A stretch of DNA of 64,000 nucleotides, taken from assembly GCA_947378425.1 (NCBI GenBank), contig CANCJV010000009.1, forward strand, positions 1-64,000, written 5' to 3'. Shown piece after piece: positions 39,309-48,998 of this stretch (position 1 is the stretch's first letter; the number at the start of each line of letters is the position of its first letter). A program made the position numbers and the translations under genes. This stretch comes from Synechococcaceae cyanobacterium (GTDB lineage Bacteria > Cyanobacteriota > Cyanobacteriia > PCC-6307 > Cyanobiaceae). The notes beneath the pieces are model-generated. The model did not search any database. It was not told where the DNA came from and saw only the letters and a list, made by a program, of their open reading frames with translations.

Positions 39309-40397
39309 ATGTCGCCGACCGTTTCCGTCGTCGTTCCTGCCTACAACGCGCAAGCCACGCTGAACGACACGCTGGTCAGCATACTTTCCCAGACTATGTC
39401 GGACCTTGAGGTCCTCGTGGTCGACGATGGGTCGAAGGACGGCACCTGGGAGCTGCTACAGCAGTGGCAGCAGGCTGAACCTCGCCGCGTGCATGCCATG
39501 CAGCATCCTGGCGGTGTCAACCGCGGAGTGGCGGCCTCTCGCAACCTCGCGCTGGACCGGGCTTCGGGCAAGTTCATCGCCTTTGTCGATGCCGATGACG
39601 CCTGGCTGCCACACAAGCTTGAGAGGCAGTTGCAGGCTTTTGAGAATTTGCCTGAGCACGTGGGCGTTGTCTTTTCAAATGCTTGGTTTGCCCAGGTGGA
39701 GCCCGGGCTTCCGTGGAGTGCGGGCGAGCAATGGCTTCCGGAACATGCGAAGGATATACCCAAGCTATTTTCAGGGGAGGTGGGAAGCAGCCTCAAGTGT
39801 CTTCTCCTCGAACCAAGAAACGACTTTCGGAACTGGGTGATGTCACCGACACCATTGGTCCGCGCGTCGCACTTTAGGCAGGGCTTGAGATTCATCGGTC
39901 CGCCGAGACTTTCCACTCAGTTTGAAGATTATCTGATGTGGTTGTCGTTAGCGCTACGTTGCGAGTTTGTTGCGCTACAGGAGCCTCTCGCTTATTACCG
40001 CGTGCATCAGTCGCAATTTGTCTCTCGCTATGTGCGCAAAGTCCGCTGTCTTGAGTATCTGCGCAACACCCGTGAGGTGTTGCAATTATTGCTTGAGGAT
40101 GGCGGTCCTCTCATGGCACATTTGGACTTGCAAGCACGAATTGAGCATAAGTTTGGAGAGGTGATGGTCTGCTTCGCTCGCAGCTATCGGCCTAGCCAGA
40201 CCTTGACTGTTCGCTCCGTGGCGATGTCTGACGTCATGCCATTGTTGCAAATGGCTATGGAGTATCGGGTCGCTTACTCAGTTTTCGCTGCACTGGTGGC
40301 TCGATGGATAGATGCCACTTCTCATCGCCTGCTTTATGCGAACCGACTTGCTGGCTGGAGTAGAGTGTTACTGAAGAGAGCTAGACAGGCGCTTTGA
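39309..40397 (+). CDS. GT2-family glycosyltransferase
   Basis: 362 residues. The GT-A core shows VSVVVPAYNAQATLNDTLVS, VLVVDDGSKDGTWELL, GVAASRNLALDRASG and the metal site FVDADDAWLPHKLE. FVALQEPLAYYRVHQSQFVS is the common C-terminal GT2 element. ATG 39309 is chosen because it sits right before VSVVVP; an upstream TTG 39279 overlaps the previous stop and would add ten residues. It is placed directly after the fusion enzyme, which may make its donor sugar. Confidence 0.92.
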   Translation: MSPTVSVVVPAYNAQATLNDTLVSILSQTMSDLEVLVVDDGSKDGTWELLQQWQQAEPRRVHAMQHPGGVNRGVAASRNLALDRASGKFIAFVDADDAWLPHKLERQLQAFENLPEHVGVVFSNAWFAQVEPGLPWSAGEQWLPEHAKDIPKLFSGEVGSSLKCLLLEPRNDFRNWVMSPTPLVRASHFRQGLRFIGPPRLSTQFEDYLMWLSLALRCEFVALQEPLAYYRVHQSQFVSRYVRKVRCLEYLRNTREVLQLLLEDGGPLMAHLDLQARIEHKFGEVMVCFARSYRPSQTLTVRSVAMSDVMPLLQMAMEYRVAYSVFAALVARWIDATSHRLLYANRLAGWSRVLLKRARQAL

Positions 40398-40478
40398 TCA
40401 GATCATGTATCTACTATTGTTATCGTTGACTTGTTTGCGTGCAGCTTTCTTTTTGTATCTTTGTGCCGTACTAGAGTA

Positions 40479-41747
40479 ATGCAAGAGAGGCCATTGAGAA
40501 TTGTGCAAATACATAGCGCAGACTCTGGGGGTGGTGCGGAGCAGATGGCCCTCATGCTGCATCACGAATTTTCTGCTCGTGGACAAGACTCATGGTTCTT
40601 GGTTGGCCGAAAGGATTTGAATGTCGATTTGGAGCGTACGATCCAGACTCCGCGACAGCCGCGATATCGTGGTGAACTAGGACTGAGGATGATACCTGAG
40701 AGACTGTTGGGTTTACAATATTTTTCGTCTCCCAGTATTGCAGGGGAGATGTGGCCCTTGAAATTCAAGCCCGACATTCTGTTGATTCACAGCATCCATG
40801 GTTCTGAAGGTTATTTCAGGACAGAGGATCTCGAGTGGCTTTCGGCTCAATGCCCAACTTTCCTGTTCATGCATGATCAATGGCTGATGACTGGCCATTG
40901 TGCCTATACCCTGGGGTGTGACTTCTGGAGAACTGGGTGTCTACGATGCCCGGATCTTACTGTGTATCCTGCGCTTGAGAAAGATGGAAGCCGATACAAC
41001 TGGCAACGCAAGAGGAGAGTCATGAGCTCCAGCCGCTTATGGGTCGGATCTCCCGCTCAATGGTTATTGGATCTAGTTCGCGAGTCGCCGATATTGGGTG
41101 AGCTCGATCAGTTTTATGTTCCTAATGCATTCGATCCCAAGCTTTTCTTTCCAGGTGATAGACAGGCAGCGAGACGGTCACTTGGGATACCGCAGGATTC
41201 TCAGGTGGTACTGTTCCTAGCTCAGAGCGCGAAGAGTCGCTTCAAAGATTTTTCCACTTTGGCAAGGGCTTTTGCTCGTATACGAGATCTAGGCTTCAAG
41301 TTCACACTGATCACAGTTGGTGGTATGCCAGATCCTGAAATACGCGCTGCACTTCCACCGGATGTCCTTTATTTCGAATACACAACTGACAGGCAAAAGA
41401 TCGCCGACTACTATAGAGTAGCAGATCTGTTTTGCCTGTCAAGTTGTGCAGAAGTGCTGCCTTTGACCATTCTGGAGTCCCTGGCTTGCGGTACACCTGT
41501 GATTGCAAGCGATGTTGGTGGCGTTTCCGAAGTCGTTATTCCGGGAAAGACCGGTTGGCTTGTGCCACCCAAAGACGAGTCGAAGCTTGTGGAAACTGTG
41601 ATTATGGCTCTGTCTGATCAGAAGTCGCTCATGTTGCTGAGGGAAAAGGCAGTGGCTTTCTCGTCTGACTTTGTCATTGAAAAAATAGCGTCAAAGTTTC
41701 TCAGTCTCTTTCGAGCAAGACTTAATGAGTGCGATCCAACCCTTTGA
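40479..41747 (+). CDS. GT4-family glycosyltransferase, WcaC-like
   Basis: 422 residues from ATG 40479 (MQERPLRIVQIHSADSGGGA). HDQWLMTGHCAYTLGCDFW and the following TGCLRCPDL repeat the HD-W-TGHCAY-C-W-TGC-CPD signature of colanic-acid WcaC-type transferases. The GT-B C-terminal domain has VVLFLAQSAKSRFKDFSTLA and the donor-binding EVLPLTILESLACGTPVIAS with VGGVSEVV. Retaining nucleotide-sugar transferase; the sugar cannot be read from sequence. About 80 bases separate it from the previous gene. Confidence 0.92.
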   Translation: MQERPLRIVQIHSADSGGGAEQMALMLHHEFSARGQDSWFLVGRKDLNVDLERTIQTPRQPRYRGELGLRMIPERLLGLQYFSSPSIAGEMWPLKFKPDILLIHSIHGSEGYFRTEDLEWLSAQCPTFLFMHDQWLMTGHCAYTLGCDFWRTGCLRCPDLTVYPALEKDGSRYNWQRKRRVMSSSRLWVGSPAQWLLDLVRESPILGELDQFYVPNAFDPKLFFPGDRQAARRSLGIPQDSQVVLFLAQSAKSRFKDFSTLARAFARIRDLGFKFTLITVGGMPDPEIRAALPPDVLYFEYTTDRQKIADYYRVADLFCLSSCAEVLPLTILESLACGTPVIASDVGGVSEVVIPGKTGWLVPPKDESKLVETVIMALSDQKSLMLLREKAVAFSSDFVIEKIASKFLSLFRARLNECDPTL

Positions 41748-42530
41748 GAGAGGGACAAATTTGTACCTACTTTAACTGGCATTATCACTGGTTACCTTCA
41801 AAAATCGCCGCCGCAATGTCCGCCTGAGACTGGCGAGGCAGGAACGACAATGCACTGACCTCAGCAAGGTGAGGGAAAGCCCTGTATTGTCGAGATTCAA
41901 AGTTTGCTAACACCCCTGCTTTTCGTCAGTTGGTTTCGTTATTGACAACAAAATCGATTATTTTCGTTATTAACTATTGTAACGCCTCGTGCATTTTGAC
42001 AACTCAGGCAATCAATCCCCCGTTGTCGTTTCAATGAAAAATACCCTCCAGCCCAACGCCCAGTCTTCCCGTTGGACCGTTTGCTTGCAGGCACTACCCG
42101 CAGGCTTCTATGGATGTGGAGAGTGCCTCTACGAGTCTGGGCGGAGAATGGCTCCGGCTGCTTCTGGGTGCTGTTCTGAATCAATGCGTCAGTGCGGCCG
42201 GTTTAGGCCACCAGTAGGGGGGCGTCTGCCGCTGCTTTTGCAGCTAGTTGACCTGATCTGGCGGTCTGCAGCTAGAACAAGAGCTTGCTGTGCATAGATC
42301 ACTGAATAAGCATCAAGAACTTTTCCGAGCTCCAGAGAGTGCAGGGCAGAATCGTGCTTAGAAGTCAGTGAATGGGACTGTGAATAGAGAATCACTTCAA
42401 TTCTATTCGCCTTCGACGATTTCGGTAATAGAGGTCTCTAAGACTTTTTAAGCCTTGAGTTTGAGAAACTGAATGCTTTCCTCCTTGGAAGGGTTGTTTT
42501 CAACAGGTTCCTTGTGCATTTTCTGCAGCC
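41748..42530. other. 783-base gap with no recognised gene
   Basis: Only short frames are present, the longest 102 codons on the plus strand (41989-42297) with no known motif. Stretches around 42030-42250 are GC-rich and read without stops, so an old gene remnant is possible. No repeats, transposase motifs or clear promoter were seen. Confidence 0.5.
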
Positions 42531-44438
42531 ATGGTCATGAGCCACCCGCTGGTTTCCATCATCGTTCCCAGCTTCAACCAGGGTCGCTTCATCGCGCAGA
42601 CGCTCGATTCGATCCTGTCGCAGGACTACCGGCCGCTGGAAGTGTTGGTGGTCGACGGAGCCTCAACCGACGAAACTGTGGATGTCCTCCATCGCTATGA
42701 TCACGTTCCCGAGGTGCGCTGGATCTCAGAAGCTGATTCCGGTGTTGTTGAAGCAGTCAACAAGGGTTTGGCAATGGCTCATGGCACTTATGCCGCCATC
42801 CAGAGCTCCGATGATTACTACCTCCCTGGTGCCATCTCTGTTGCTGTAGCCGCTCTTGCAGCCAATCCAGAGCTCAGCTTCGTGTTCGGCGACATCCTCA
42901 AGGTGGATGTGAACGGCCAGGAACTCTCGCGCACCAGTCTCAGGGCCTTCAATCTGGCCGATGCGCTGGCCATGCGCACCTGGATTCCGCAGCCCTCTAC
43001 CTTCTTCCGCCTCGACAGAGCACGGGAGCAGGGCGGATGGAGAGAGGCCGTCCCCTACGCCGCTGACACGGACCTGTGGTTGCGCATGGCGTTCGCTTGT
43101 CAGGCCAGGAAGCTTGATGTCGTCCTTGCCGCCCGTCGCCAGCACCCTGATCAGCGCGATGGCCAGGGTGAGCGCATCATCCGTGACTACGACCGGATGA
43201 TTGCTGAGTTGCCACCACTGCGCACAGCTCCCCATTCCTTGCGGCGTGCGGCCTGGGCCGGCCAGTTGATGCTCCGCAATCGTTATGTGCCTGTGTCTGC
43301 CCCCGGCCAGGATCGTCTGCGACTGATCCGAGCATCCCTCTTGCACCCCCCCCTGTTGCAGGATCTTCATCCCCTGGCTCTGCTTCCCGGAGGCTGGACC
43401 CTGCGCCGCTCCATTGCCACTCTCTGGCGGCGTCTGCGACTCAGTCTCGGTGTGCTGCTGTTCGATCTACCGCGGATCCTTCCCCAGCTGCTCCGGCCGG
43501 GTCAGTGGTGGAAGGTCTGTAACCGAAAGGACACCTACACCCTGGCCCCCGATGGCGATGGTCTGTCGATCGAGGGGCCCTGGAGCAACACCATCCATCC
43601 CTGCAGCGTCTTTCCGTTTCTCGGTCGCCTGCTGATGCAGCGCTCTCTGCAGGACTGGCCGATCCAGCTCAGCGACCATCAGCGGGAGACGGGGCCTGCC
43701 CGCATCTCCGTGGTGATTCCCCATCGCGGCCGCGACCGTGAACGGCAGCTGCGCCTCTGTCTGGCCTCGTTCCTGGCCCAGCGCGGCGTTGCCGTTGAGT
43801 GCATCGTGGTGGAGCAGAGTCCCACGCGCGAGCTCGGCCCTCTGCCGCCTGGGGTGCGTCACATCCACCTGAGCCACTCCACCAATCCCGTACCCTGGCG
43901 TAAATCCTGGGCCTACAACGTGGGCGTGCGGGCCGCCTCCTGCGATCTGGTGATCTGCCACGACGGAGACATCCTTGTGCCCCAGGAATACGCGGCTGAG
44001 ATCTGCAGGCGTTTCAAGGATCCGGATCTCGAAGTGCTCCACCCCCAGCGCTTCCTCTTCTACCTTGATCAGGCGGCCAGTCGTCGTATTGATATGAACA
44101 GCCGCCTGCGGGCCTGCGCGCCGGAGTCAGTGTCGCAGAACTGGTGCGGCGGCACCCTGGCGATCCGTCGCTCGGCCTACGACGCCATCGGCGGCTTTGA
44201 TGAGCGGTTCGTCGATTGGGGCGGTGAGGACGATGAGTTCTTCGATCGATGCAGGGCTCTCAGGCAACACTCTTTTGGTTTTCTCCCGTTTGTTCACTTG
44301 TGGCACCCCCCGCAACCCAACAAGCTCGGCCAGGGTCGCGACGCCGCTTTGGCCTTGATGCACGAGCGGCTGGCCATACCTCGCTTGCAGCGTATCGATG
44401 AGCTGAGCCGCAGGCTGGCAGCAGCGGCTGGGCTGTGA
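42531..44438 (+). CDS. Two-domain glycosyltransferase (GT2 plus galactosyltransferase-like)
   Basis: 635 residues carrying two GT-A domains. The first (about 5-230) has VSIIVPSFNQGRFIAQTLDS, VLVVDGASTDET and QSSDDYYLPGAISVA. A helical linker follows. The second (from about 390) has ISVVIPHRGRDRERQLRLCL, VICHDGDILVPQEYA and WCGGTLAIRRSAYDAIGGFD with DWGGEDDEFFDRC, the signature of the galactosyltransferase C-terminal type (Glyco_transf_7C). Two successive sugars could be added by one polypeptide. ATG 42531 or 42537. A 780-base gap precedes it and asnB follows after 35 bases. Confidence 0.9.
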   Translation: MVMSHPLVSIIVPSFNQGRFIAQTLDSILSQDYRPLEVLVVDGASTDETVDVLHRYDHVPEVRWISEADSGVVEAVNKGLAMAHGTYAAIQSSDDYYLPGAISVAVAALAANPELSFVFGDILKVDVNGQELSRTSLRAFNLADALAMRTWIPQPSTFFRLDRAREQGGWREAVPYAADTDLWLRMAFACQARKLDVVLAARRQHPDQRDGQGERIIRDYDRMIAELPPLRTAPHSLRRAAWAGQLMLRNRYVPVSAPGQDRLRLIRASLLHPPLLQDLHPLALLPGGWTLRRSIATLWRRLRLSLGVLLFDLPRILPQLLRPGQWWKVCNRKDTYTLAPDGDGLSIEGPWSNTIHPCSVFPFLGRLLMQRSLQDWPIQLSDHQRETGPARISVVIPHRGRDRERQLRLCLASFLAQRGVAVECIVVEQSPTRELGPLPPGVRHIHLSHSTNPVPWRKSWAYNVGVRAASCDLVICHDGDILVPQEYAAEICRRFKDPDLEVLHPQRFLFYLDQAASRRIDMNSRLRACAPESVSQNWCGGTLAIRRSAYDAIGGFDERFVDWGGEDDEFFDRCRALRQHSFGFLPFVHLWHPPQPNKLGQGRDAALALMHERLAIPRLQRIDELSRRLAAAAGL

Positions 44439-44473
44439 TCCCATCGTTGTTTTCCTTCTATGAGTGTTAATCG

Positions 44474-46282
44474 ATGTGTGGAATTTTCGGCATCGCCGGT
44501 CCGCGGTACTCTGTTAGTACTCGGGGTCAGTCGGCGAGGCTCCTTGCAAGCCGCGGTCCCGATGGTTTTGGTGAGCATGTTGATGATGCGGGGTCCGTCT
44601 ACTTAGCTCACACTCGCCTGGCCGTGATCGACCTATCGCCACGTGGCGCCCAGCCGATTTGCAACGAGGACGGCACGGTCTGGATCACTTTCAACGGCGA
44701 GATCTATGGCCACGCCCTGCTGCGTGCAGAGCTCGAGCTGTTGGGACACCGCTTTGCCTCGGCGACCGACACCGAGGTCATCGTCCATGCCTACGAGCAG
44801 TGGGGCATCGAGTGCTTGTCGCGTCTGAATGGCATGTTCGCCTTCGGACTGTGGGATTCGCGCAAAGGCAAGCTCTTCCTCGTTCGGGACAGGCTGGGCA
44901 TCAAGCCCCTGTACTGGGGCCTTTTCGACGGCACGCTGGCCTTTGCTTCCGACAGCCGCGCGGTGGTCGGACTGCCCTTCGCCACGAGAGACCTCGATCC
45001 TTCCGCGCTTTGCGGCTACCTGCTCTATCGATACGTATCTGGTGAGCAGTCGATCTGGCGCGGCGTCAAGCGGCTGCTACCCGGACACCTGCTTGAGTTC
45101 GACGTTTCCGAATCCAGAGCGCAGATTCGCCGCTACTGGTCACTTCCGTTAGAGCAACGTGACTGGCGAGTGGACGATGCTCTGGATCACTTCTCTGAGC
45201 TGTTCAGACGTTCGGTCAGCGACTGCCTGGTCAGCGATGTGCCACTCGGCGTCTTCCTGAGCGGCGGTTATGACTCGTCAGCAGTTGCTTGTGCCGCTTC
45301 GGGCATGACCCGGGAGCTCAACACCTTCAGCATCGGCTTTGAAGGGTGGGACCGGGACGAACGCGCTGCAGCAGCCGAAACGGCCGCCCAGTTGGCTGCC
45401 TTACACCGTGAAGCTGTACTCGGGCCTGAGCAGTTCGCCACGCTCGACGAGGTCATCGGAGCTTACGACGAGCCGTTGGCCGACAGCTCAATCTTCCCCA
45501 CGTATCTGCTTTGTCGCCAAGTGCGGCAACACGCCAAGGTGGCTTTGTCTGGCGATGGCGGCGACGAGCTGTTCGGTGGCTACAACTGGTATAAGCACAC
45601 GGTCTATGCATCGGCCCGCAAGCAGTTGGCGTTTGCACTGGAGCCACTGCTGGCAGCGGCAGGTCTGGGCGGAACGAGCATGGGCCAACGCTGCTCACCC
45701 GCAGCGCACTACCGGCTGATGACCTCCCCGACCTTCTCGCTGTCGCAGATCGCGCGTCTCTTCCCTGCGATCCCGACGCAGGCCAGGCCTGATGACGCGG
45801 CCTACCTCTATCGGGCCCACCTGAAGCCGGGCCTGAAGGGCTACCGCCGCTGGCAGTATGTGGACCTGAATACTTTCCTCGTGGACAACAACCTCGCCAA
45901 GGTAGATAGGGCCTCAATGGCTCAAGGGCTGGAGGTGCGTGTTCCCCTACTCGATCACCGCATTGTCGAATTTGCCTTCTCGCTGCCTGAGCAGCTTCGG
46001 GCCACGCGTGCGCAGCATAAGGTCCTTCTTGCGAACTGGTTGCATGCTTCAGGCCTCGGGAATGTGGTGACTAGGCCCAAGCAGGGCTTCAGCAGCCCTT
46101 GGCGCAGCTTCTGGTCGACCCAGGACATGGCGGACGAACTGCGAAAAGGCTGGCTTGTTCGCAGCGGCTGGGTCGACCCAAGAGAACTTAATGCCCTTCT
46201 GGAGGTAAACGAAGCTGGCCGAGACCTGCAGCTTCTGGTGCTGGCCACGCTGGACCGCTGGGCGAGCCAGTGGTCTACCTAG
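44474..46282 (+). CDS. asnB: Glutamine-hydrolysing asparagine synthase-like amidotransferase
   Basis: 602 residues. It begins MCGIFGIAG, so Cys2 is the N-terminal glutaminase nucleophile. LASRGPDGFGEHV, FNGEIYGHALLRAELE and NGMFAFGLWDSRKGKLFLV are standard. The synthetase domain has the PP-loop FLSGGYDSSAVACAA, LSGDGGDELFGGYNWY and KVDRASMAQGLEVRVPLLD. Embedded in a polysaccharide locus, it more likely amidates a uronic acid or another sugar carboxyl than free aspartate, as seen for WbpS-like proteins. That is inference from context. Confidence 0.9.
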   Translation: MCGIFGIAGPRYSVSTRGQSARLLASRGPDGFGEHVDDAGSVYLAHTRLAVIDLSPRGAQPICNEDGTVWITFNGEIYGHALLRAELELLGHRFASATDTEVIVHAYEQWGIECLSRLNGMFAFGLWDSRKGKLFLVRDRLGIKPLYWGLFDGTLAFASDSRAVVGLPFATRDLDPSALCGYLLYRYVSGEQSIWRGVKRLLPGHLLEFDVSESRAQIRRYWSLPLEQRDWRVDDALDHFSELFRRSVSDCLVSDVPLGVFLSGGYDSSAVACAASGMTRELNTFSIGFEGWDRDERAAAAETAAQLAALHREAVLGPEQFATLDEVIGAYDEPLADSSIFPTYLLCRQVRQHAKVALSGDGGDELFGGYNWYKHTVYASARKQLAFALEPLLAAAGLGGTSMGQRCSPAAHYRLMTSPTFSLSQIARLFPAIPTQARPDDAAYLYRAHLKPGLKGYRRWQYVDLNTFLVDNNLAKVDRASMAQGLEVRVPLLDHRIVEFAFSLPEQLRATRAQHKVLLANWLHASGLGNVVTRPKQGFSSPWRSFWSTQDMADELRKGWLVRSGWVDPRELNALLEVNEAGRDLQLLVLATLDRWASQWST

Positions 46283-46310
46283 TTCCCGATATTATTCCCT
46301 GCGATCCAAG

Positions 46311-47324
46311 TTGACTAACCTTGTTGTCCCGGACCTCGTGTCCACAGTGATACCCGCCTACAACCGCGGGTCGATGCTTGGCGAGGCCGTGCACAGCGTG
46401 CTCCAGCAAACCTGGCAGCCTATCGAGATCATCATCGTCGACGATGGCTCCACCGACGACACGCTCCAAGTCGCTAAAGAGCTGATGGAGCAGCACCCCG
46501 ACGCCGTGCATGTGATCGCCAAGCCCAATGGTGGTCCTGGCCCGGCGCGTGAGGCAGGTCGGCAGCGCGCTCGGGGAGAGTTCATTCAGTATTTAGACAG
46601 CGACGACCGGCTTCTGCCGGATAAGTTCACTGTCCAGGTTGAGGCGCTGCGCCGCCACCCAGAGTGCGGTATCGCTTACGGGAAGACACGCTTGATCGAT
46701 GTGCAAGGGTGTGTGCTCAAGAGCCCTTTCAAGTGGACTGCGCGAGAGTTTCCTTACCTCTTCCCTACCCTGCTGGTCGACCGCTGGTGGTGCACGCACA
46801 CGCCACTCTACCGCCGTTCTCTGACCGATTTGATGGGGCCTTGGAGTGACCTTCGCTACTCCCAGGACTGGGAGTACGACGCGCGCGCCGGCGCGAGGGG
46901 TACACGGCTGGTGTATTGCCCCATGGATGTCAGCGAGCACCGTACCCATGCCGGCATCAGGCAAACGGGTGGTGGGCAATGGTTGGAGCCGATGGACCGG
47001 GTGCGCTTCTTTGGCCTGCTGCTTCAGCACGCGCAGGCGGCAGGAGTGCCGGCGCAGTCGCCCGAGATGCGGCATTTCATCCGCTGGACCTTCAGCCATG
47101 CACGACAATGCGCATTGCTTGGTCACGAGGATGCGGCGCGCACGCTGTTCGACTTGGCTTGCTGCGCCGCGGGTTCGCCATCTGTGGACCTGCGCGTCTA
47201 CGGGACCTTGGCAAGCTTGCTCGGCTGGCGACGTACTGCTGGACTGGCGGAGAGCCTGGTCGCTGCCGTGGGCCGTCGGTCGGGTCCTGACACCCGCCCG
47301 CAGTCCTGGACGGGGAAGAGCTGA
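46311..47324 (+). CDS. GT2-family glycosyltransferase, duplicate A1
   Basis: 337 residues from TTG 46311; GTG 46338 directly before STVIPAYN is an alternative. GT-A core: STVIPAYNRGSMLGEAVHS, IIIVDDGSTDDTLQ, GRQRARGEFIQYLDSDD. RYSQDWEYDARAGARG and PTLLVDRWWCTHTPLYRRS complete it. The whole length parallels the gene at 48995, with long identical segments, so the two are tandem paralogues. A decayed GT2 follows here, whereas an intact one follows the other copy. Confidence 0.92.
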   Translation: MTNLVVPDLVSTVIPAYNRGSMLGEAVHSVLQQTWQPIEIIIVDDGSTDDTLQVAKELMEQHPDAVHVIAKPNGGPGPAREAGRQRARGEFIQYLDSDDRLLPDKFTVQVEALRRHPECGIAYGKTRLIDVQGCVLKSPFKWTAREFPYLFPTLLVDRWWCTHTPLYRRSLTDLMGPWSDLRYSQDWEYDARAGARGTRLVYCPMDVSEHRTHAGIRQTGGGQWLEPMDRVRFFGLLLQHAQAAGVPAQSPEMRHFIRWTFSHARQCALLGHEDAARTLFDLACCAAGSPSVDLRVYGTLASLLGWRRTAGLAESLVAAVGRRSGPDTRPQSWTGKS

Positions 47325-47642
47325 CCGTATATCTACAAATCACTGCGTCTTTTTCCGAAGGCCCGCACAGGGACCTCCCTTGAGCTGCCGAGCGGCTGGC
47401 GCGGCTGTTCGGCATGGGTGTGCAGGACACGACAGTGTGCGGCTGATCCCTTATTCTCAGGCGGGCGGCAGATGTCGTAATCATATTCTGCTTCGTCGAC
47501 ATGGCACTGCAGTGCGAACCATCCTCGTCGATCTATCGCCGAGACCAGGGGAAGCGTCTGGTCTTCCTTAGCAACAACAACCCGATGTCGACGGTGCCGG
47601 GTATCTACGCTTCACTGCCGCAGCGCTGATGTTTTTCAGACC
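47325..47642. other. Gap between duplicate A1 and decayed GT2
   Basis: About 320 bases with short frames only. The plus-strand text before 47640 has no recognisable motif. Confidence 0.45.
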
Positions 47643-48200
47643 ATGAGCCTGACGACCGTTTCTGTGGTGATGGGCGTCGACAATGGCGCCCCATACCTTT
47701 TCTCACGTTGGACAGCGTGTTGATACAGCAAGATTTAGATCTTAAGTTCATCTCTCGTCGACTGGTCGGTTCTCCGATGGCACAGTCTGGATCCTGGACC
47801 GTCGGGGCTGGAAGACACACGCTTGCTTGCCGTGCACCAAGCCATGGCGGGTGACGGACATACTCGTCAGGGGCTACCAACTGACCCGGGGCGAGTTCAT
47901 CGCTCGGCACGATGCCACATGAGACCTGTCCCTCCAGGCTCTTGCTGAAACAGACCGCCTGCTTCAGCTGCCCGTGCAGCGGCAGACCCCTACTGGCGTT
48001 CCGCCGCCTGATGCCACGCCGGCGGAACGCCAGCAGGCCTCCAGCGATCCCGGTACGACCAGCAATTGTGGCTAAGACCTGCATCTCCGGCTTTAGACGG
48101 CTGGTTCCGCAATCGACGTTTTGTCCCTCTATATTTCAGTCGCGGATCACTGGCTCCTTCACCTCGGCCTGATCGACGAACCCCTTTACCTCTATCGCCC
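47643..48200 (+). pseudogene. Decayed GT2, relative of the gene at 50000
   Basis: Begins MSLTTVSVVMGVDNGAPYL, closely matching DVSVVMGVCNGMPHLGQAV at 50000. After frameshifts come TLDSVLIQQDLDLK, then RGYQLTRGEFIARHDAT (compare VGCDLARGDYIARQDSDD), DQQLWLRP (compare DNDLWLRLA) and HWLLHLGLIDEPLYLY (compare DHGLLAYVSASLYCL). The order of the pieces is conserved along 550 bases, but stops and shifts make it inactive. It sits after duplicate A1 just as the intact gene sits after duplicate A2. Confidence 0.75.
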
Positions 48201-48203
48201 TCG

Positions 48204-48998
48204 TTGATCCTTCTAGTCAGCCTCAGCTTTGATGACGGACTGGATGTCCACCTTGATCGTGTTCTGCCACGTCTCGACAGATTCGACATGCGGGGCACCT
48301 TTTATCTGCCCCTCAATGCCCCCACGATCGACGCGCGACATCAGGAGTGGCAGCAGGCCGCTGCCGCAGGCCACGAGCTGGGCTGTCACACCATCTTCCA
48401 TCCCGCCGTCAGCAGCAAGACCTGGGTCACCCCGGGCATCGCTCTGGAGAGCTACTGCCTCGATCGCATGGAGCGCGAGCTGGCCGTGGCGGCCACGCAG
48501 CTGCGCCTGCTCGACGGACAGCCGCAACGTACCTTCGCCTTCCCCTGCGGCAATCCCCATCTGGGGCGCCAGGGCATGCCGCGGCGCTTGCTGCGTCGCC
48601 TCGGCCTGGAGCGCACTCGCCTGGCGGGTTGGGTGGATCGGTTTCAGCTGGATCTCGGCGCCTCGCTGACGGATTACACCCCCCTGGTTCGCAAGCATTT
48701 CCCGGCTGCCCGCCGCGGTGGCTTGCCGGCCCACCAGCTGCCGGCCATTCCGCCGGATCGCTTCGCCATCCAGGCCTTCGAAGCGGATGGCAAAACCGCA
48801 TCCGAACTGGTCAGTGCCGTGGAGCAGGCCTCTGCACACGGTGGCTGGCTTGTGTTCTGCTTCCACGGCATTGGCGGCGGCCATCACCTCAGCTGCGACC
48901 TAGAGGCTTTTGATCAGCTGCTAGCGCTTCTCGCTGCCAGAGCCGACCTGCAGGTCCTCACCGTTCTCGATGCTGCCCGGCGCCTGTGGCCAGCATGA
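48204..48998 (+). CDS. Polysaccharide deacetylase (NodB/CE4 family)
   Basis: 264 residues from TTG 48204 (ILLVSLSFDDGLDVHLDRV). CE4 enzymes remove N- or O-acetyl groups from polysaccharides. Motif 1 SFDDG gives the catalytic Asp and the metal Asp; motif 2 is GHELGCHTIFHP with the metal histidines; FAFPCGNPH corresponds to motif 3, and WLVFCFHGIGGGHH to the last motif. No signal peptide is visible, so it may act on cytoplasmic lipid-linked intermediates. It overlaps the next GT2 gene by four bases (ATGA 48995). Confidence 0.88.
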   Translation: MILLVSLSFDDGLDVHLDRVLPRLDRFDMRGTFYLPLNAPTIDARHQEWQQAAAAGHELGCHTIFHPAVSSKTWVTPGIALESYCLDRMERELAVAATQLRLLDGQPQRTFAFPCGNPHLGRQGMPRRLLRRLGLERTRLAGWVDRFQLDLGASLTDYTPLVRKHFPAARRGGLPAHQLPAIPPDRFAIQAFEADGKTASELVSAVEQASAHGGWLVFCFHGIGGGHHLSCDLEAFDQLLALLAARADLQVLTVLDAARRLWPA

